DNA from: Amedibacterium intestinale
Lineage (GTDB): Bacteria > Bacillota_I > Bacilli_A > Erysipelotrichales > Erysipelotrichaceae
Reading direction: 5' to 3'
DNA: 64,000 bases
NCBI RefSeq assembly: GCF_010537335.1
Contig: NZ_AP019711.1
Span: 124,001 to 188,000 of the forward strand
Below the pieces are notes generated by a model. It saw nothing but the letters and a program-made list of their open reading frames with translations. It made no database searches and was not told where the DNA came from. The translations under genes were made by a program, and so were the position numbers. Shown one piece after another: positions 53,072 through 61,254 of the stretch (positions are counted from its first letter, which is position 1; every line of letters starts with the position of its first letter).

Positions 53072-53149
53072 ATGAATATTATTTATAGAGGGGAAAATAA
53101 TCATACAGCAGATAACTATTATCTATCTGCTGACTATAGTATAGGATAA
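53072..53149 (+). CDS. Short ORF 2, 25-residue peptide MNIIYRGEN...
   Basis: ATG after GAAAGGGAGAAAG, a strong site. The peptide starts MNIIYRGENNHTADNYY and ends LSADYSIG. It is rich in Tyr and Asn/Asp, uncharged at the C-terminus and not membrane-like. Good Shine-Dalgarno spacing and duplication speak for translation. The function is unknown. Peptide signal, RiPP precursor or regulatory leader peptide are all possible. Confidence 0.55.
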   Translation: MNIIYRGENNHTADNYYLSADYSIG

Positions 53150-53283
53150 AGTTATCATATAAGTATGTTGAAACTATGTTAAATTATGTGTGTTCTGCAT
53201 AAAAACACTCAAAATTATGTGATATGATATTTTCCTTAGAAGAAAAAGAGCTTACATGGTATAATCATAAAGAGGTGTAAGAC

Positions 53284-53661
53284 ATGCAGATTACAAATTT
53301 AAAGACAGAAGAAATTTTAGAATATGCACAAAAACAATTTCCAAATATGTATATAAGTTTAGATGAAACCGATTTTTATTTGCCATCCATAGAAAGTGGA
53401 GAAATATGTGTAGAAGGAATTGATCATCCTGTTTATGTGAGTACACACTACGCTTATGAAGATCATTTGGTAAATGGAAATCAAACGCGTTATAAAATAC
53501 CGATTTCTATTTTTTATGTAAAAAAAGATGCATATGATGTTATTTATGATAACAGGGGATGCTGCTTTGTGCCATATATAGAAGATGGATGCATGCAGCA
53601 TGTATCTTATCAAGAGTTTCTGGATATGATACCTACATTTGTAAATATCGTAAAAATTTAG
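53284..53661 (+). CDS. Hypothetical protein
   Basis: 125 residues after an AGAGGTG site. It has no membrane helix or signal peptide. Predicted alpha then beta: ILEYAQKQFPNMYISLDETD, then GEICVEGIDHPVYVSTHYAY and FVPYIEDGCMQHVSYQEFL. I do not recognise the family. It is acidic and probably cytosolic. TATAAT lies about 20 nt upstream. Its terminator is at 53801-53840. Confidence 0.65.
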   Translation: MQITNLKTEEILEYAQKQFPNMYISLDETDFYLPSIESGEICVEGIDHPVYVSTHYAYEDHLVNGNQTRYKIPISIFYVKKDAYDVIYDNRGCCFVPYIEDGCMQHVSYQEFLDMIPTFVNIVKI

Positions 53662-53800
53662 AAATAAGTTCAATATTCGACATCTTTTTTAAATTCTATA
53701 TTGTATTTTATAAGTGGCAGTAATCACTGCTATGTATACGTAAAGATCCCTTTTAAATATCCCTATTTGCGTATCATCATTCTATCCCCTATAATTCTTC

Positions 53801-53840
53801 GATAAGGTTCTGCATAAAGGCAGGACCTTATCCTTTTTTT
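53801..53840 (+). terminator. Rho-independent terminator
   Basis: GATAAGGTTCTGC-ATAAAG-GCAGGACCTTATC followed by CTTTTTTT. Confidence 0.92.
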
Positions 53841-53862
53841 ATGCGTATTCGAATGTTTTTCT

Positions 53863-53891
53863 TTTACCTGCAAGAAAAATCATGTTATAGT
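53863..53891 (+). promoter_or_regulatory. rimO promoter
   Basis: TTTACC and TATAGT are 17 bp apart, 20 nt before the rimO start. Confidence 0.7.
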
Positions 53892-53910
53892 ATTACGCGA
53901 GGTGATACAT

Positions 53911-55212
53911 GTGAAAATAGGTTTTATTTCTTTGGGGTGCAGTAAAAATTTAGTAGACAGTGAAAAAATGATGGGAATGCTGAAAAGTGGCAATCATGAA
54001 CTTGTTCATAATGCAGATGAAGCAGAAGCCATTATTATCAATACATGCGGATTTATCAATTCCGCAAAAGAAGAAGCCATTCAGACTATTTTTAAAATGG
54101 CAGAATATAAAAAACATAACTGTAAACGTCTAATTGTTGTTGGATGTCTTGCACAGCGTTATAAAGAAGAACTGGAAAAGGAAATTCCAGAGATTGATGC
54201 AGTAATCAGTATCAAAGAATACCCGCATCTTCATGAAATCTTGGCACAGCTGTTAGATGGTAAAGATTTGGTTAGCTATAATAAATGTGAACGTCTGGTA
54301 TCCAGTAAACCTTGGACTGCATATTTAAAGATTGCGGAAGGATGCTCCAATCGCTGTACATATTGTGCAATTCCTTTGATTCGTGGTGGAAATGTATCAT
54401 TCCCTATTGAAAAGCTGGTAGAAGATGCAAAAGAGCTGGCAAATAAAGGAGTAAAAGAATTGGTTTTGATTGCACAGGATACAACAAAATATGGTGTAGA
54501 CTTGTATGGAAAACGCAGTTTATTAGATTTGTTGAAAAAAGTGCATGAAATTGAAGGTTTCCATTGGATTCGTATTCTGTATATGTATCCAGATGAAATT
54601 GATGATGAATTAATTGAAGGAATGGCACAGCTTCCTAAAGTTGTTCCTTATTTTGATATTCCTATGCAGCATGCAAATAATCGTATGCTGGAATTGATGA
54701 ATCGCAGAGGACATAAAGAGGATGTATTAGAACTTTGTAAAAAGATTCGCTCTACCTTTGCTTATCCAACATTGCGTACTACCTTTATTGTAGGATTCCC
54801 TACTGAAAGTGATGAAGATTTTGCAGATCTGATGCAGTTTGTAGAAGATGTGCACTGGGATCGTATGGGGGCATTTACATATTCTCCTGAAGAAGATACA
54901 CCAGCATATTATATGTCAGGTGCAGTTGATGAAGATGTAAAACAGAAGCGTCTAGAAACTTTAATGGCACGTCAGGAAGAAATTTCATTAGAAAATCAGC
55001 GTAAGATGATTGGTGAAGTTGTAGAAGTTCTGGTAGAAGATCAGGAAGGATTAACTGGAAAATATCGAGGACGTGGAAAAAGCAGTGCACCAGATGAAGT
55101 TGATGGTATTGTCATTTTTACAAGTGATCGTTTTATTGAATTTGGCAGCTTTGTAAAGGTACGTATTACAGATGCACTTCCACATGATTTGATTGGAGTC
55201 GAAGAGTGTTAA
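53911..55212 (+). CDS. rimO: Ribosomal protein S12 methylthiotransferase
   Basis: 433 residues, a radical-SAM methylthiotransferase acting on Asp of S12. The N-terminal UPF0004 domain has SLGCSKNLVDSE, INTCGFINSA and VVGCLAQRY (three cluster cysteines). The radical-SAM motif is AEGCSNRCTYCAIPLIRG. The C-terminal TRAM domain spans the last 65 residues. I choose the GTG at 53911 after GAGGTG with 7-nt spacing. A GTG at 53902 falls in that site. The next gene overlaps it by 7 nt. Confidence 0.95.
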   Translation: MKIGFISLGCSKNLVDSEKMMGMLKSGNHELVHNADEAEAIIINTCGFINSAKEEAIQTIFKMAEYKKHNCKRLIVVGCLAQRYKEELEKEIPEIDAVISIKEYPHLHEILAQLLDGKDLVSYNKCERLVSSKPWTAYLKIAEGCSNRCTYCAIPLIRGGNVSFPIEKLVEDAKELANKGVKELVLIAQDTTKYGVDLYGKRSLLDLLKKVHEIEGFHWIRILYMYPDEIDDELIEGMAQLPKVVPYFDIPMQHANNRMLELMNRRGHKEDVLELCKKIRSTFAYPTLRTTFIVGFPTESDEDFADLMQFVEDVHWDRMGAFTYSPEEDTPAYYMSGAVDEDVKQKRLETLMARQEEISLENQRKMIGEVVEVLVEDQEGLTGKYRGRGKSSAPDEVDGIVIFTSDRFIEFGSFVKVRITDALPHDLIGVEEC

Positions 55213-55688
55213 AAGGTTTTGATCCTATCATATCCAAAGAGCCTAAAGTAATGATTCTAGGCTCTATGCCAAGTGCAGTATCACTTGAGAAACAGGAATA
55301 CTATGGATATGCACATAATCGTTTCTGGAAAATTATGAGTGATGTATTCGAAATGCCGATTTCTACTTATGAAGAAAAGAAACAAATTATTTATTCTCAT
55401 CATCTTCTGCTATGGGATGTGATTGGAGAATGTGAAAGGGAAGGAAGTTTAGATTCCAAGATACATAATGAAAAAGTAAACCCAATCCAAGAGTTACTGG
55501 AAAAATATCCTTCTATACAGTTTGTGATATGCAATGGAAGAAAAAGCTATGATTTGTATCAGAAACACTTTTCTCATCTTTCTCTTTCCTGTGTATATCT
55601 TCCAAGCACAAGCAATGCAAATCGTTCGATAAAAGAAGATGTTTTATTTGAAAAGTGGAGAGAAGTTTTAAAGAAACAAAATTTGTAA
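55206..55688 (+). CDS. Hypoxanthine/uracil-DNA glycosylase-like protein (MUG family)
   Basis: 160 residues. KVMILGSMPSAVSLEKQEYYG holds the active-site loop of the DNA-deoxyinosine glycosylase group, with GYAHNRFWKIM, LLWDVIGECEREGSLD and LPSTSNANRS as further conserved stretches. It should remove deaminated bases from DNA. GTG at 55206 overlaps the rimO end, so translation is coupled. It is distinct from the family 1 ung gene at 2048. Confidence 0.9.
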   Translation: MLKGFDPIISKEPKVMILGSMPSAVSLEKQEYYGYAHNRFWKIMSDVFEMPISTYEEKKQIIYSHHLLLWDVIGECEREGSLDSKIHNEKVNPIQELLEKYPSIQFVICNGRKSYDLYQKHFSHLSLSCVYLPSTSNANRSIKEDVLFEKWREVLKKQNL

Positions 55689-55869
55689 GAAACAGTATGG
55701 GGGTTTCGTGTCATAACAATGACAGAGGCAAATAGCCAAGTAGATACAAAGGTTTTTAGACTTCTACCAAAGATAAAAGCTGAAAAATCAAATAGTTGGT
55801 GTGCTGCTTTGAGCGACTATTGTATAATGGTTGTTGTAAACAGTACATCAACTCAAAGGGGGAACTATT

Positions 55870-56739
55870 TTGGAAAACGAAATTAAATTATTTGAAGGAA
55901 ATCAAATACGTTCCGCTTGGGACAATGAAAAAGAAGAATGGTATTTCAGTGTAGTAGATGTGGTTGGAGTTCTTACAGAAAGCAAGAACCCACGAGATTA
56001 TTGGTATAGGGTCAAAAAAAGAATGACAGATGAAGAGAAAAGTGAGTTGTCGACAATTTGTCGACAACTGAAATTAGAATCTTCTGATGGAAAAAAGTAC
56101 AATACGGATGTTGCTGATATGCAAGGTATTTTTCGTATTATACAATCAATTCCATCGCCAAAAGCTGAACCATTTAAAATGTGGCTAGCCGAAGTCGGTA
56201 AGGAAAGAATTGATGAAATCATTGATCCAGAACTTACGATTGATAGAGCGTTAGAAACATATGCGAAAAAAGGATATTCAAAAGAATGGATCAATCAAAG
56301 ATTACAAGCTATTCAAGTAAGAAAAGAATTAACTGATACTTGGAATGAACATGGTATTGAGCAAGGAAGAGAATATGCCATTTTAACCAATGAAATTTCA
56401 AAAGCTTGGTCAGGTATGACAACAAGATAGTACAAAGATTTAAAAGGACTTAAAAAGCAAAATTTAAGAGATAATATGTCGACTACAGAACTTATCCTTA
56501 ATATGCTGGCAGAAACAGCTACAAAAGATATTGCAAATACTTCAAATCCTCAAGGGTTAGAAGAAAATAAGAAAGTTGCTAAAAGAGGTGGTAATGTAGC
56601 AAAGGTCGCAAGGGAAACCCTTGAAAAAGAAACAGGAGAACCAGTTATTACATCAAAAAATGCAATTGATTTTGGTAAACTGATTGGAGATGTGGCAAAA
56701 GAAATTCCAAATGATAAAGATGATGATAAGGAAGAATAA
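55870..56739 (+). pseudogene. BRO/antirepressor-type gene interrupted by an in-frame TAG
   Basis: One continuous frame broken by TAG at 56428-56430. Residues 1-186 form the Bro-N domain: ENEIKLFEGNQIRSAWD, WYFSVVDVVGVLTESKNPRD, then PFKMWLAEVGKERIDEI. After the stop the same frame runs on as YKDLKGLKKQNLRDNM, then KKVAKRGGNVAKVARETLEK, the usual C-terminal part of this phage and conjugative-element family. CAG to TAG is the simplest change. A promoter (TATAAT near 55823) and GGGG Shine-Dalgarno remain. Read-through is possible. Confidence 0.85.
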
Positions 56740-56740
56740 A

Positions 56741-57022
56741 ATGAAACTGTTACTAAGAATCATCTTGTTTCCGATTATTCTTATTCTTTCATTACTGATT
56801 GCTTTTTCAAAGTTTATCGTAACGATTGGTGGAACAATTCTAGGATTATTCTCATTTCTAGTAATCCTTGGAGCGTTGGCTTGCATTATTCAAGGTGAAG
56901 TGAAACTTGGAATAGAAGCACTTATTATTGCGTTTTTAATAAGTCCTTATGGATTGCCTAAGATTGCAATGTGGATGGTGGCATATCTTGAATACGGAAA
57001 AGAGAAATTAAAAGAAATATAA
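56741..57022 (+). CDS. CD1845-like small membrane protein of conjugative elements
   Basis: 93 residues, ATG at 56741 just after the BRO stop. Three hydrophobic segments: LLLRIILFPIILILSLLIAF, GGTILGLFSFLVILGALACI, and LIIAFLISPYGLPKIAMWMV. The ISPYGLP motif is the family mark. Such proteins accompany Tn1549- or CTn-type elements and their job is unknown. It is the only gene of this remnant that looks whole. Confidence 0.75.
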   Translation: MKLLLRIILFPIILILSLLIAFSKFIVTIGGTILGLFSFLVILGALACIIQGEVKLGIEALIIAFLISPYGLPKIAMWMVAYLEYGKEKLKEI

Positions 57023-57095
57023 CATGGTAAAACGAAGACGATGGAATACAAACTATCGTCTTTTTCTTTACCCAAAATGAAAGGAGGGAGAAATT

Positions 57096-57795
57096 ATGAG
57101 TATGTATTTGTTTGATGAACAACCGATACTTGCCAATAAAACACTTGCAAGAGAAATAGGTTTAAATGAAGCATTAGTTCTTCAGCTAATAAACTGCTGG
57201 ATAAAGATCAATAAAAGGTCTGGAAATAATTATTTTGAAGGTATTAGTAAAAATCCAGAGCAGTTAATGGAAATATCAAAGAGCAAAGAAAATATTCTTG
57301 TACCAATAATTAAAGATCCATTTACCTTTGAATTTCTTGGACTCGATGCAAAGGAGAGTGTATCTGAAACCGACTTAGAACAAGCTTTAATGGATAACTT
57401 ACAGGAATTCATGCTTGAATAAGGACAAGGGTTTTGCTTTGGAGCAAGACAAAAGAGAATCATCATTGATGACAAATACTATTTTGTAGATTTGGTTTTC
57501 TATAATAGAATATTGCATTGCAATGTTATTATTGAACTTAAAAATGATGAGTTCAGACATGAAGATTTAGGACAGTTAAATGCCTATGTCGGATACTATA
57601 AAAATACATGAAATGAATGATGGCGATAATCCACCAATAGGGATACTTCTTTGTACTGATAAAGGAAATGGAATGGTCGAGTACGCATTGTCTGGAATGG
57701 ATAATCAACTCTTTGTTTCTACATATATGTTACATCTTCCAAATAAACAAAAGCTAAAAGAATTTATAGTCAACGAGATGAAAGAAATGTGCTAA
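57096..57795 (+). pseudogene. Chimeric remnant: replication-initiator N-terminus joined to DUF1016 nuclease C-terminus
   Basis: The first 50 codons (LFDEQPILANKTLAREIGLN, then ALVLQLINCWIKINKRSGNN) look like the N-terminal winged helix of element replication proteins. From about 57246 the sequence is DUF1016/YhcG-type PDDEXK nuclease: DPFTFEFLGLDA, LVFYNRILHCNVIIELKN, GDNPPIGILLCTDKGN. It has a TAA at 57420-57422 (probably TTA originally) and a -1/+2 shift near 57597 in the AAAAA run. It is not functional as one protein. Confidence 0.82.
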
Positions 57796-57903
57796 AATGC
57801 TTATAGATAGTTTTATTGGTTAATTTTAGGAAAGCTTTTATCATACGTAGAATTATGTATAATTCCACTACACTCATAACTAAAAATAATGTTAAAAATT
57901 ATA

Positions 57904-57921
57904 GTGTCAATACGTTGACAC
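57904..57921. repeat. Isolated palindrome in the remnant spacer
   Basis: GTGTCAA-TACG-TTGACAC between the pseudogene and tRNA-Lys. It could be an old operator or end sequence of the lost element. Nothing else is supported in 57796-58015. Confidence 0.4.
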
Positions 57922-58015
57922 GAGAGGGTTATGTCTATACTGTTTTTTTTATCATAAGAATAAAAAAAGATTGCTTTTGCATAACGGCTGATGTATAATA
58001 ATTAAGCAAGCAAAT

Positions 58016-58091
58016 GACTCCTTAGCTCAGCTGGCAGAGCAACTGACTCTTAATCAGTGGGTCTAGGGTTCGATTCCCTAAGGAGTCACCA
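58016..58091 (+). tRNA. tRNA-Lys (anticodon CTT), CCA encoded
   Basis: Acceptor arms GACTCCT/AGGAGTC, anticodon loop ACTCTTAAT, T-loop GGTTCGATTCC, encoded CCA. The mobile-element remnant ends about 220 bp upstream. Confidence 0.97.
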
Positions 58092-58103
58092 ATATAATAA
58101 GAC

Positions 58104-58134
58104 AACCCTTTAAATAGTAGTTATTTAAGGGGTT
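58104..58134 (+). terminator. tRNA-Lys terminator
   Basis: AACCCTTTAAATA pairs with TATTTAAGGGGTT across GTAGT, followed by TTATTTTTTTT. Confidence 0.88.
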
Positions 58135-58245
58135 TTATTTTTTTTGTATGAAAGCTAATGGGATTTTCTCTTCTATTTCTAGAAAGATATAAAAGAATGA
58201 TGTATAATTAAATAATAAAAAATCTTACAAGAAGTAGGTGATTGT

Positions 58246-59403
58246 ATGTTTTTTAAGAAAAAAAGAAAAATGAAAGAAATTGCATCATCAAATAATGATG
58301 TTCAAAATGAAGGCCTTTTGGAGAATTTGGTTTCTATATGTGGGGATGGTGTTGTATTTCAAAATGCATTTATTTTAGAAGATGAAGATATTTATGTGTA
58401 TGCGGATGTATTGTCTTTTCAGGATAATGTTGCACAAATTGTTTTTCAGCTTCATCATGAGTGGCTAGATGAACCAGTCAGCGAGGTTATCGCAGCTGTA
58501 GGGGATAGTAAAGATGAGGTATATTATTCAGCTTGTGAACAGTTTTATGAGCAGGTTTTGCAGGTTTACTTAAAGGTTTGTAATAAAGAGTCGTATATTG
58601 ATACAGTTGAAATCTTTACACAGGAGATGCATCGTTTTCATGTATGGAAAAGTCCTCTTGGAGGAATTGGAAAAAAAGAAGGAATTGAAGAAAGTGATTA
58701 TTGGAATCTGCTAAAAAACGATTTATCATTGCGCTTGGGAAATAGAAAAGTATATGCAGTGAAAGTGTTTGCTTCAAAACAGAAAAGAGAAGTAGAATGC
58801 GAGGTAATGTTTAATGGTAAAGAAAGCAGGGAAATGTCAAGAAAGCTTCTTTCTATTACAGGAGAGTGGGATTGTATAGGGGATGTTTGTACAGAGAGAC
58901 AATGGATATTTCTGATGCAAGATGAAGATACGTATATTGAAAGTGATATTGACAATCAAACCATTAGTAAATTGACGTATGAAACGATTGCCTTGCTGGA
59001 GAATTGTGATAATAAAGAAGAATATCAAAAAATTCGACAAAAACTTTTAAAACGTTATAAAGATACATCTTTAGTGTATGAAGTCCTTTATTTTATACCT
59101 GAGTTATATACAAAAGCGTATTATATGGGTGTAGAATTTGGTGAGAAACTGTTTCTTATTCAAAAAGATCATAAAACAAGGGAGTTATATCAATCCCAGC
59201 TGCAGTCATTTCCGATAGTAGAGCGCTGTGTGGAACATCATTTACAAAAGGAAATCCTAGATGATCAAAAAATAAAGAAAGTCATGGAATTTAGTGTGAA
59301 TGCGAAAGCTATTCAAAAAGCATTGGAAAATGGGGAAGTACAGCAGGGCTTACAGGTTTCTGGAATCGGTTATGTTGGAAAATCTGATTATATTTTAAGA
59401 TAG
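58246..59403 (+). CDS. Hypothetical cytosolic protein
   Basis: 385 residues after a weak GAAGTAGGTGATT site. The N-terminus is basic (MFFKKKRKMKE), then an acidic, aromatic-rich domain: DVLSFQDNVAQIVFQLHHEW, EEVYYSACEQFYEQVLQVYL. The beta-rich first half (residues 30-200) resembles DUF6348-type proteins, but I am not sure. No signal peptide or helix. The promoter of the L20-leader operon begins 4 nt after its stop. Confidence 0.65.
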   Translation: MFFKKKRKMKEIASSNNDVQNEGLLENLVSICGDGVVFQNAFILEDEDIYVYADVLSFQDNVAQIVFQLHHEWLDEPVSEVIAAVGDSKDEVYYSACEQFYEQVLQVYLKVCNKESYIDTVEIFTQEMHRFHVWKSPLGGIGKKEGIEESDYWNLLKNDLSLRLGNRKVYAVKVFASKQKREVECEVMFNGKESREMSRKLLSITGEWDCIGDVCTERQWIFLMQDEDTYIESDIDNQTISKLTYETIALLENCDNKEEYQKIRQKLLKRYKDTSLVYEVLYFIPELYTKAYYMGVEFGEKLFLIQKDHKTRELYQSQLQSFPIVERCVEHHLQKEILDDQKIKKVMEFSVNAKAIQKALENGEVQQGLQVSGIGYVGKSDYILR

Positions 59404-59406
59404 TGC

Positions 59407-59435
59407 TTGACGTGAAGAAAGCTATGTGTTATGAT
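59407..59435 (+). promoter_or_regulatory. Promoter of the infC-rpmI-rplT operon
   Basis: TTGACG and TATGAT with 17-bp spacing, 155 nt upstream of infC. Confidence 0.85.
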
Positions 59436-59459
59436 AAGCAAGCAGAAAAGTTAGTGGAA

Positions 59460-59569
59460 AGTTAGAAGCACCCCTTCTCACCTGATGTCTTAAGACATAG
59501 GTAAATGCTACATCAATCGAAACGTAACGATGATTATTTTAGCGGGTGCATATGAGTACCCGCTTTTCT
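59460..59569 (+). ncRNA. L20 leader with attenuator terminator
   Basis: The segment around CACCCCTTCTCACCTGATGT (59468-) and the following stem are the typical L20 leader of Bacillota. It ends in the terminator GCGGGT-GCATATGAGT-ACCCGC plus TTTTCTT (59542-59569). Ribosomal protein L20 should bind the leader and favour termination, lowering its own synthesis. Confidence 0.88.
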
Positions 59570-59589
59570 TATGGCAATTGGAGGTGTCT

Positions 59590-60129
59590 ATTATAAATAA
59601 GAGAGTTATTCCTAACAATGTAAACGATGATCTGGTAAATGAAAAAATCAAGTTTAAAGAAGTTATGGTTATTGATGCAGACGGAGAAAAACTTGGTATT
59701 AAGATGCGTCGTGAAGCTTTGGAAATTGCATACAATCAGAATTTAGATTTACTGTGTGTAGCTCCAAAGGCTGTACCACCGGTATGTAAGGTGCTGGATT
59801 ATGGAAAACATCGTTTTGAACAGCAAAAGAAAGCAAAAGAAGCGAAAAAGAAACAGCATGTTACTGAGGTAAAACCAATTCGTTTGTCACCAGTTATTGA
59901 CAGACACGACTTTGAAACAAAAATGCGTCATGCACGTAAATGGATTGAAGGCGGAATGAAAGTCAAAGTAGATATGCGTTTTAGAGGACGCTTGATTACA
60001 AGACTTGATGTTGGTAAGAAAATTATGAATAGCTTCACAGAAGAAATTGGAGACATTGCGGTTGTAGAAAAGAAACCGGTTCTGGAAGGAAATACAATGT
60101 CTTGCGTTCTGGCACCAAAGAAGAAATAG
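59590..60129 (+). CDS. infC: Translation initiation factor IF-3, ATT start
   Basis: 179 residues. IF-3 N-domain VIPNNVNDDLVNEKIKFKEV, linker KAKEAKKKQHVTEVKPIRL, C-domain RHARKWIEGGMKVKVDMRF and FRGRLI. The start is the non-canonical ATT at 59590 (SIINKRVIP), 4-5 nt after GGAGGTG. ATA at 59593 is the alternative. No ATG fits. A rare start in infC is known and gives autoregulation by IF-3. It is first in the operon with rpmI and rplT. Confidence 0.95.
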   Translation: MINKRVIPNNVNDDLVNEKIKFKEVMVIDADGEKLGIKMRREALEIAYNQNLDLLCVAPKAVPPVCKVLDYGKHRFEQQKKAKEAKKKQHVTEVKPIRLSPVIDRHDFETKMRHARKWIEGGMKVKVDMRFRGRLITRLDVGKKIMNSFTEEIGDIAVVEKKPVLEGNTMSCVLAPKKK

Positions 60130-60151
60130 TTATTAACAGGAGGTACTACTT

Positions 60152-60346
60152 ATGCCAAAGATGAAATCACATAGAGGACTTGCAAAACGTGTTAAACAGA
60201 CAGGTTCTGGAAAATTAAAAAGAAGTCACGCTTATACTTCTCACCGTTTCCATGGGAAAACACAGAAACAGAAACGTCATTTGAGAAAATCTGCTACTGT
60301 ACACAACACAGATTTCAAACGTATTAAGCAGATGTTGGTTAAATAA
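60152..60346 (+). CDS. rpmI: 50S ribosomal protein L35
   Basis: 64 residues, highly basic. [20 protein letters not shown] is the N-terminal signature, then [20 protein letters not shown]. The length is typical. ATG after CAGGAGGTAC. It lies between infC and rplT as usual. Confidence 0.97.
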   Translation: MPKMKSHRGLAKRVKQTGSGKLKRSHAYTSHRFHGKTQKQKRHLRKSATVHNTDFKRIKQMLVK

Positions 60347-60365
60347 GTAATAGGAGGAATATAAC

Positions 60366-60728
60366 ATGGCTAGAGTTAAAGGTGGATATACAACACGTCA
60401 GAGAAGAAAAAAGGTTTTAAAATTAGCAAAAGGTTACTATGGAGCTAAACACATTCTTTATAAAACAGCTCACGAACAGGTAATGCACTCTTTCAAATAT
60501 GCATACAATGACCGTAAAGATTTAAAACGTGATATGCGTAAATTGTGGATTGCTCGTATCAATGCTGCAGCAAGAATGAACGATATTTCTTATTCAAGAT
60601 TAATGCACGGATTGAAACTTGCAAATGTAACAATCAACCGTAAAATGCTGTCTGAAATTGCTATTCACGATGCAAAAGGATTTACAAAAATCGTAGATAC
60701 AGCAAAAGCAGCTTTAGAAAAAGCTTAA
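60366..60728 (+). CDS. rplT: 50S ribosomal protein L20
   Basis: 120 residues. [20 protein letters not shown] and [18 protein letters not shown] are the L20 N-terminal part, [20 protein letters not shown] the core. ATG after AGGAGGAAT. L20 is the expected ligand of the leader at 59460-59569, closing an autogenous loop. Confidence 0.97.
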   Translation: MARVKGGYTTRQRRKKVLKLAKGYYGAKHILYKTAHEQVMHSFKYAYNDRKDLKRDMRKLWIARINAAARMNDISYSRLMHGLKLANVTINRKMLSEIAIHDAKGFTKIVDTAKAALEKA

Positions 60729-60742
60729 TTTGAGGTAATCGT

Positions 60743-61180
60743 ATGGACGACACAAGACATACACTGAATGAATTGCTTGTATATTTATTTAATTATATTT
60801 TAGCAATTGAAGAGAAGAATCTTCGTGATCAGGGTGTCGATTTATCTATGACCGAAGTACATATCCTAGAAGCAATACAAAAAAGTGAATCGAATATGAT
60901 GTCAGCACTTGCGAAACGTTTAATGGTTACACAGGGAACGCTTACTGTATCAACTTCTAAGTTAGTAAAAAAAGGATATGTAGAGCGTGTTAAGGATGAA
61001 AAAGATAAACGTATTGTGCGTCTGCATCTTACGGATAAAGCATCCGCTGTTCTTGAAGTACATGAACGTTTTCATGAAGAGATGATTGATAAAGCTCTAA
61101 ATGAACTGGATGTAGATAAAGAACAAGAATTAATCCGTTCCTTAAAAAATATTATGAAATTTTTTAAAGAAAAATATTAG
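60743..61180 (+). CDS. MarR family transcriptional regulator
   Basis: 145 residues. Winged helix MSALAKRLMVTQGTLTVSTS then LVKKGYVERVKDEKDKRIV. The ATG is 15 nt after rplT, following TTGAGGTAA, so it may be read from the rplT transcript. Such a MarR in low-GC Gram-positives can be FabT (fatty-acid synthesis), but no fab genes lie near, so I leave it unnamed. Confidence 0.88.
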   Translation: MDDTRHTLNELLVYLFNYILAIEEKNLRDQGVDLSMTEVHILEAIQKSESNMMSALAKRLMVTQGTLTVSTSKLVKKGYVERVKDEKDKRIVRLHLTDKASAVLEVHERFHEEMIDKALNELDVDKEQELIRSLKNIMKFFKEKY

Positions 61181-61211
61181 AATCTTCTTATTTCAAGGAG
61201 ATTCTTTTTTC
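61179..61211 (+). terminator. Rho-independent terminator
   Basis: AGAATCT pairs with AGATTCT across 13 nt, followed by TTTTTTC after the MarR gene. Confidence 0.8.
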
Positions 61212-61254
61212 TATTTAGGATATACTAGAAATAGAGAATCCGGAGGAAAAGAAA

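Larger units (their letters stand above)
52871..53200 (+). repeat. Tandem repeat of a short-ORF module
   Basis: Two modules of about 150 bp, with Shine-Dalgarno, start and first nine codons nearly identical. Both end in AAACTATGTTAAATTATGTG (near 52975 and 53170). Between them is a hairpin at 53007-53039. Modules diverge in the middle by small indels. Confidence 0.85.

Noticed and set aside
57816-57998. 60-codon ORF before tRNA-Lys
   Set aside because: No Shine-Dalgarno, AT-driven composition, and it runs through a palindrome. Not supported as a gene.
55690-58091. tRNA-Lys (CTT) as attachment site of the mobile remnant
   Set aside because: Elements normally insert at the 3' end of a tRNA, but the remnant lies on the 5' side. 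I found no direct repeat of the tRNA 3' end on its far side.
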